The translations under genes and the position numbers were made by a program. A stretch of 33,105 bases of DNA from JBCCFW01 sp039029535 (GTDB lineage Bacteria > Acidobacteriota > JBCCFW01): contig JBCCFW010000080.1 in assembly GCA_039029535.1 (NCBI GenBank), positions 1 through 33,105 of the forward strand, given 5' to 3'. Under the pieces are notes generated by a model. The model was not told the origin of the DNA. It ran no database searches and saw only the letters and a program-made list of their open reading frames with translations. Numbering within the stretch: the first letter of the stretch is position 1; each line of letters starts with the position of its first letter. Shown here piece by piece: positions 30,363 through 33,105 of this stretch.

Positions 30363-31925
30363 TCAGCTCACGGCCTTCGCGACGCGATCGTCGAGGCCCG
30401 GCCACTTCTTCATGTACTCGGCGCGCTCGGTCTTGAGGCGGTCGACCTGGGCCGTGTACTCGTCCATCCGGCCGGTGCGGTCGTAGAGCTTGCGCGGCTG
30501 GAGGATCTCGGGGTCGTCGAACTCGGGGACCGAGACCGCGACCTCGTAGCCGAAGTCCGGGTCCATCTCCCACTCGATGGTGCCCTCGGCGATGCCCTTC
30601 ACGCAGGCGGAGGAGTGGGGGATCTTGACCTTCTTGCTCGAGTCGACGCTCTCGGGACCACCGACGCGGCCGGTGTTCATGAGGTAGACGTCGAAGTTGC
30701 AGCTCTCCATGAGCTCGAGGAAGCGGTTGCCCTGCTCGGCGTGGAGGAGAGGGAAGAACGGGTTGGTGCCCGGGACGCGCAGCGACTTGCCGGCTTCCTC
30801 GGCGCCACCGGCGGAGGTGCCCTTGGTCTCGCCGAGCATGAAGTAGGCCGCGGCCTGCTCCTTGTTCAGCCGCGCGACCGCGGGGATGACCGTCTCGTTC
30901 CGGTTGAGGATGAGGAGGAACTTCGCGTTGCCGATCTCGCGGGCGTCGGCGGAGTTCTCGACGTCGGCCATGCGGACGACCGCGCGGCCGTTCTGCGTGT
31001 AGCTGTCGTCGTGGAAGTCGATCTTGGCGTCGGTCTGGGAGACGTTCTCGAGGTAGGCGTGCTCGCAGGTGACGGCGGCGTGGATGACCGGCTCGTACTT
31101 GGCGTCGAGACCGTAGGTCTTGGCGAAGCAGCCGTTCTCGGTGCCGTGGACCTTGCCGCCGGGCATGACGGCGATGAAGTCGTCCTGGACGGCGAGGGAG
31201 CCGTTCTGGCGGGTGAAGGTGGTGGTCGTCTTGCCCGTGCCGGAGAGACCGACGATGAGGCAGACGTGATTTTCGTCACCGACCGGGATGACCTTGGCGC
31301 CCGCGTGCATGGCGAGGCCGCCACGCTGCTGGACGATGTTGTTCCACATCCGGAGACCACCCTTCTTCGACTCGCCGAAGTAGTCCGAGTTGAAGACGCG
31401 GGTGATGTTGTTCTCGAGGTCGCAGGCGATGAGGCGGTCGTTGGGGAAGCCGGCGGCCTGGAGGTTCGGCGTGTAGATGACCGTCACCTCGGGCTCGAAC
31501 TCGTCCTCGTCGTCCTTGGCCAGCGGGAAGTAGAGGTGCTTCTGCATCGCCGCGATGTTGGCGTTGGCCTTCTCGATGATGAGACGGGCCGGCGTGCGGA
31601 AGCTCGGGTCGTTGCCGATGTAACCGTCGACGACGAGCATCTCCTGGTCGGCGATGTACTCGTTCTGCTTCCCAGCCATCTCGTCGTACTTGACGCGCGT
31701 GATGGTCTGGTCGGAGTGCTTCTCCGGCGTGTCGCTGACGATGAAGGTGGACGCCTTGCTGCGGGAGACGACCTTGGTTTCGACGTTGAGGTTGTCGAAC
31801 TCGGTCGGCCGGGCGTTGCCCATCTCGGACGCGAAGGAGCGAAGCTCGGCGTCGGTGGGGCGGAAGTAGGTCTTCTTGGGCGTCACGGGCAGGTTGCCCG
31901 GAAGAGAGCGGGACTCGGTGCTCAC
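30363..31925 (-). CDS. pckA: Phosphoenolpyruvate carboxykinase (ATP)
   Basis: A 520-residue enzyme, normal for ATP-type PEPCK, catalysing oxaloacetate + ATP to PEP + CO2 + ADP for gluconeogenesis (or the reverse). It has the kinase-1a P-loop GLSGTGKT (226-233), the metal-binding kinase-2 AVQDD (Asp248-Asp249), the family blocks NSDYFGESKKGGLRMWNN and GCFAKTYGL, and LMNTGRVGG near the C-terminus. It starts with GTG at 31925; AGAGG lies about five bases upstream. The 5' leader contains a hairpin, a perfect 16-bp palindrome and a short sequence able to pair with the ribosome-binding site, so expression may be controlled at the leader. It ends at a clear terminator. It is tightly folded into the central metabolic set but has no functional neighbours here. 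Confidence 0.96.
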   Translation of the reverse strand: MSTESRSLPGNLPVTPKKTYFRPTDAELRSFASEMGNARPTEFDNLNVETKVVSRSKASTFIVSDTPEKHSDQTITRVKYDEMAGKQNEYIADQEMLVVDGYIGNDPSFRTPARLIIEKANANIAAMQKHLYFPLAKDDEDEFEPEVTVIYTPNLQAAGFPNDRLIACDLENNITRVFNSDYFGESKKGGLRMWNNIVQQRGGLAMHAGAKVIPVGDENHVCLIVGLSGTGKTTTTFTRQNGSLAVQDDFIAVMPGGKVHGTENGCFAKTYGLDAKYEPVIHAAVTCEHAYLENVSQTDAKIDFHDDSYTQNGRAVVRMADVENSADAREIGNAKFLLILNRNETVIPAVARLNKEQAAAYFMLGETKGTSAGGAEEAGKSLRVPGTNPFFPLLHAEQGNRFLELMESCNFDVYLMNTGRVGGPESVDSSKKVKIPHSSACVKGIAEGTIEWEMDPDFGYEVAVSVPEFDDPEILQPRKLYDRTGRMDEYTAQVDRLKTERAEYMKKWPGLDDRVAKAVS

Positions 31926-32229
31926 GGCTTACCTCTGCGGAGGGGGGAGAAGGGGCGCGAAAAAGCGCCGGCAGAGCCTCCGGAGGCTCGGAGAGGGCCA
32001 GGAGGAAGCCGATAGACTAGACGCGGACGCAGTCGCCGGCAAGGACACCACTGCCCCTGGACGCCCGAAAATGGCCGGGAAGGCCGATTTTCGGAGTGAC
32101 ACTGCTCACCGGGGCCGCGATCGAACGGAACTCGGCGCGCGGCCCGCTGGTATCTTTCAGGGAGCCCTGCGTCACGGGTCCGCGTGGCTCGTCTGCCGGG
32201 AATCGTGGCCCAGGAGAAGAACACCCTAG
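31926..32229. promoter_or_regulatory. Divergent pckA / rhomboid control region with structured pckA leader
   Basis: About 304 bp with no gene. For pckA (minus) it holds the hairpin GGCGC-N6-GCGCC (31954-31969), the perfect palindrome GAGCCTCCGGAGGCTC (31974-31989), and GCAGAG/CTCTGC complementarity between the ribosome-binding site (31933-31938) and 31971-31976. Between the divergent promoters, CCGAAAATGGCC-GGGAA-GGCCGATTTTCGG (32065-32094) forms a 12-bp inverted repeat with a single bulge. For the rhomboid gene (plus), TATCTT at 32151 could be a -10 box, and AGGAG lies at 32212-32216. Confidence 0.45.
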
Positions 32230-33009
32230 ATGCGCAGGACCGTTTCGACCGGGAACCCCTTCTCCGAGTTCTACCACGGGCTCTCCCCGGCCATCCGCTG
32301 GATCCTCCTGTCCTGCGTGGGGATCTGGTTCCTCGAGGTCCTGACCTGGGAGTCGATGGCCTCGGCCTGGGCCTGGCTGGCCCTCACGGATCCGTTCCCC
32401 TGGGCCTGGCAGCTGGTGACCTACCAGTTCCTGCACGACCCGGGCGGCCTCTTCCACGTCGTGATCAACATGTTCATGTTGTGGATGTTCGGCCGGGAGC
32501 TGGAGCTCCGCTGGGGCTGGAAGCTCTTCCTGCGCTTCTACCTGACCTGCGGGATCGGCGCCGCCCTCTGCCACTGGGCGTTGTACACGCTCATGGGGAA
32601 GCAGAGCCTGGTCATGGGGGCCTCGGGAGCCGTGCTGGGCATCGCCGTGGCGTTCGCCATGACCTGGCCCGACCGCACCCTGCTCTTCATGATGCTCATC
32701 CCGATGAAGGCCAAGCACTGCGTCATGGCCTGGGCCCTCATCGACCTCATGTTCCTCTGGGTCGGCTCCGCCGGCGTGGCCAACCTGGCCCACCTCGGCG
32801 GGATGGCCACCGGCTGGCTCTACATGAAGCACGGCTGGCGGCTCTTCGACGGCCGGGGCTCCTGGTTCCTCAAGATCCAGCAGGCGTGGTGGGGCTGGCA
32901 GCGGAAGCGCCGGATGAGCAAGTCCGGCCTCGCCATCGTCGAGGACCAGAAGGAATGGGACGAGTGGCTCAAGAGGGAGCTGCCTCCTGAAGAAGAAACC
33001 CGGCACTAG
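32230..33009 (+). CDS. Rhomboid-family intramembrane serine protease
   Basis: A 259-residue membrane protein with six predicted spans. The catalytic pair is intact: Ser132 in MGASGAV and His188 in NLAHLGGMATGW. The oxyanion-side residues His76 and Asn80 (HVVIN in LFHVVINMFMLWMFG) and the conserved TYQFLHD are also present. It cleaves substrates within or near their transmembrane helices. A short basic and acidic cytoplasmic tail follows (KRRMSKSGLAIVEDQKEWDEWLKREL). AGGAG sits about 13 bases before the ATG. It is transcribed alone, divergent from pckA. Rhomboid substrates cannot be predicted from sequence. Confidence 0.93.
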   Translation: MRRTVSTGNPFSEFYHGLSPAIRWILLSCVGIWFLEVLTWESMASAWAWLALTDPFPWAWQLVTYQFLHDPGGLFHVVINMFMLWMFGRELELRWGWKLFLRFYLTCGIGAALCHWALYTLMGKQSLVMGASGAVLGIAVAFAMTWPDRTLLFMMLIPMKAKHCVMAWALIDLMFLWVGSAGVANLAHLGGMATGWLYMKHGWRLFDGRGSWFLKIQQAWWGWQRKRRMSKSGLAIVEDQKEWDEWLKRELPPEEETRH

Positions 33010-33010
33010 G

Positions 33011-33105
33011 CCGGCGGATCTTTCGCGCCCTGAGCACCTCACGGCTCGCTCGTGGACCAAGAGCGCCCACGTCGCTCCTCCTTCGGCACCCGGCGGGTCT
33101 TTCGC
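33011..33105 (+). repeat. Imperfect 16-bp direct repeat at the window end
   Basis: CCGGCGGATCTTTCGC (33011-33026) recurs as CCGGCGGGTCTTTCGC (33090-33105) with one mismatch, 79 bp apart, in the non-coding tail after the rhomboid gene. The second copy runs to the last base, so further copies may follow outside the window. Confidence 0.4.

Noticed and set aside
30615..32015. 466-residue plus-strand frame opposite pckA
   Set aside because: Repetitive Leu/Val/Asp/Gly shadow of the highly conserved PEP carboxykinase frame.
1..33105. CRISPR arrays, insertion sequences, rRNA genes
   Set aside because: I saw no regularly spaced repeats, transposase motifs or rRNA-like sequence anywhere in the window.

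Overview
This is a GC-rich bacterial window in which nearly every base is coding. Genes are packed tightly, with many 4-bp start/stop overlaps (ATGA, GTGA, TTGA), frequent GTG and TTG starts, and several promoters that seem to give leaderless mRNAs. Three things point to a deep-branching Gram-negative from an Acidobacteriota-like or Planctomycetota-like group: an ECF sigma factor of the Sigma70_ECF family next to a Ser/Thr kinase with a propeller domain, large secreted metalloproteases with adhesion-type repeats, and an M56 protein carrying periplasmic cell-wall enzymes. I cannot choose between the two phyla from the sequence alone.

Layout. Positions 1 to about 405 look foreign: a less GC-rich open frame with eukaryote-like protein character is joined to a bacterial NADAR gene cut off in mid-domain. 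From there to 1475 lies a two-gene ADP-ribose operon (microbial-type PARG, then NADAR) with a near-consensus promoter whose spacer is a palindrome. 1625-6703 encodes a giant secreted M36-like metalloprotease. 6700-8023 holds an NhaR-type LysR regulator divergent from a PII-like protein. 8039-10708 is a second secreted metalloprotease. 10806-12664 is a tandem pair of zinc-ribbon membrane proteins. 12677-14771 (minus strand) is a def-darP operon with two membrane proteins. 14886-17128 is a BlaI repressor overlapping an M56-lytic transglycosylase-M23 fusion. 17235-21599 holds a small membrane protein gene, the divergent ECF sigma factor and its kinase.

21614-27205 (minus strand) is a long gene run: nucleotide-sugar epimerase, ModA-like lipoprotein with an extra C-terminal domain and no canonical start codon, DUF3303, MerB-like protein, HD hydrolase, ModB and ModC. 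27537-29451 is a YIP1 - DUF2752 - YIP1 membrane cassette. 29462-31925 (minus strand) holds a phosphoglycolate phosphatase-like gene, tRNA-Pro(UGG) and ATP-dependent PEP carboxykinase with its terminator. 32230-33009 is a rhomboid protease.

The most novel-looking system is the BlaI/M56-SLT-M23 pair. In it the usual beta-lactam-binding sensor of a BlaR1-type protein is replaced by two cell-wall hydrolase domains, and the repressor gene is preceded by two overlapping TACG-N8-CGTA palindromes. Next in interest are the PARG-NADAR operon, the molybdate operon containing a MerB-like gene, and the apparent chimeric junction at the left end.
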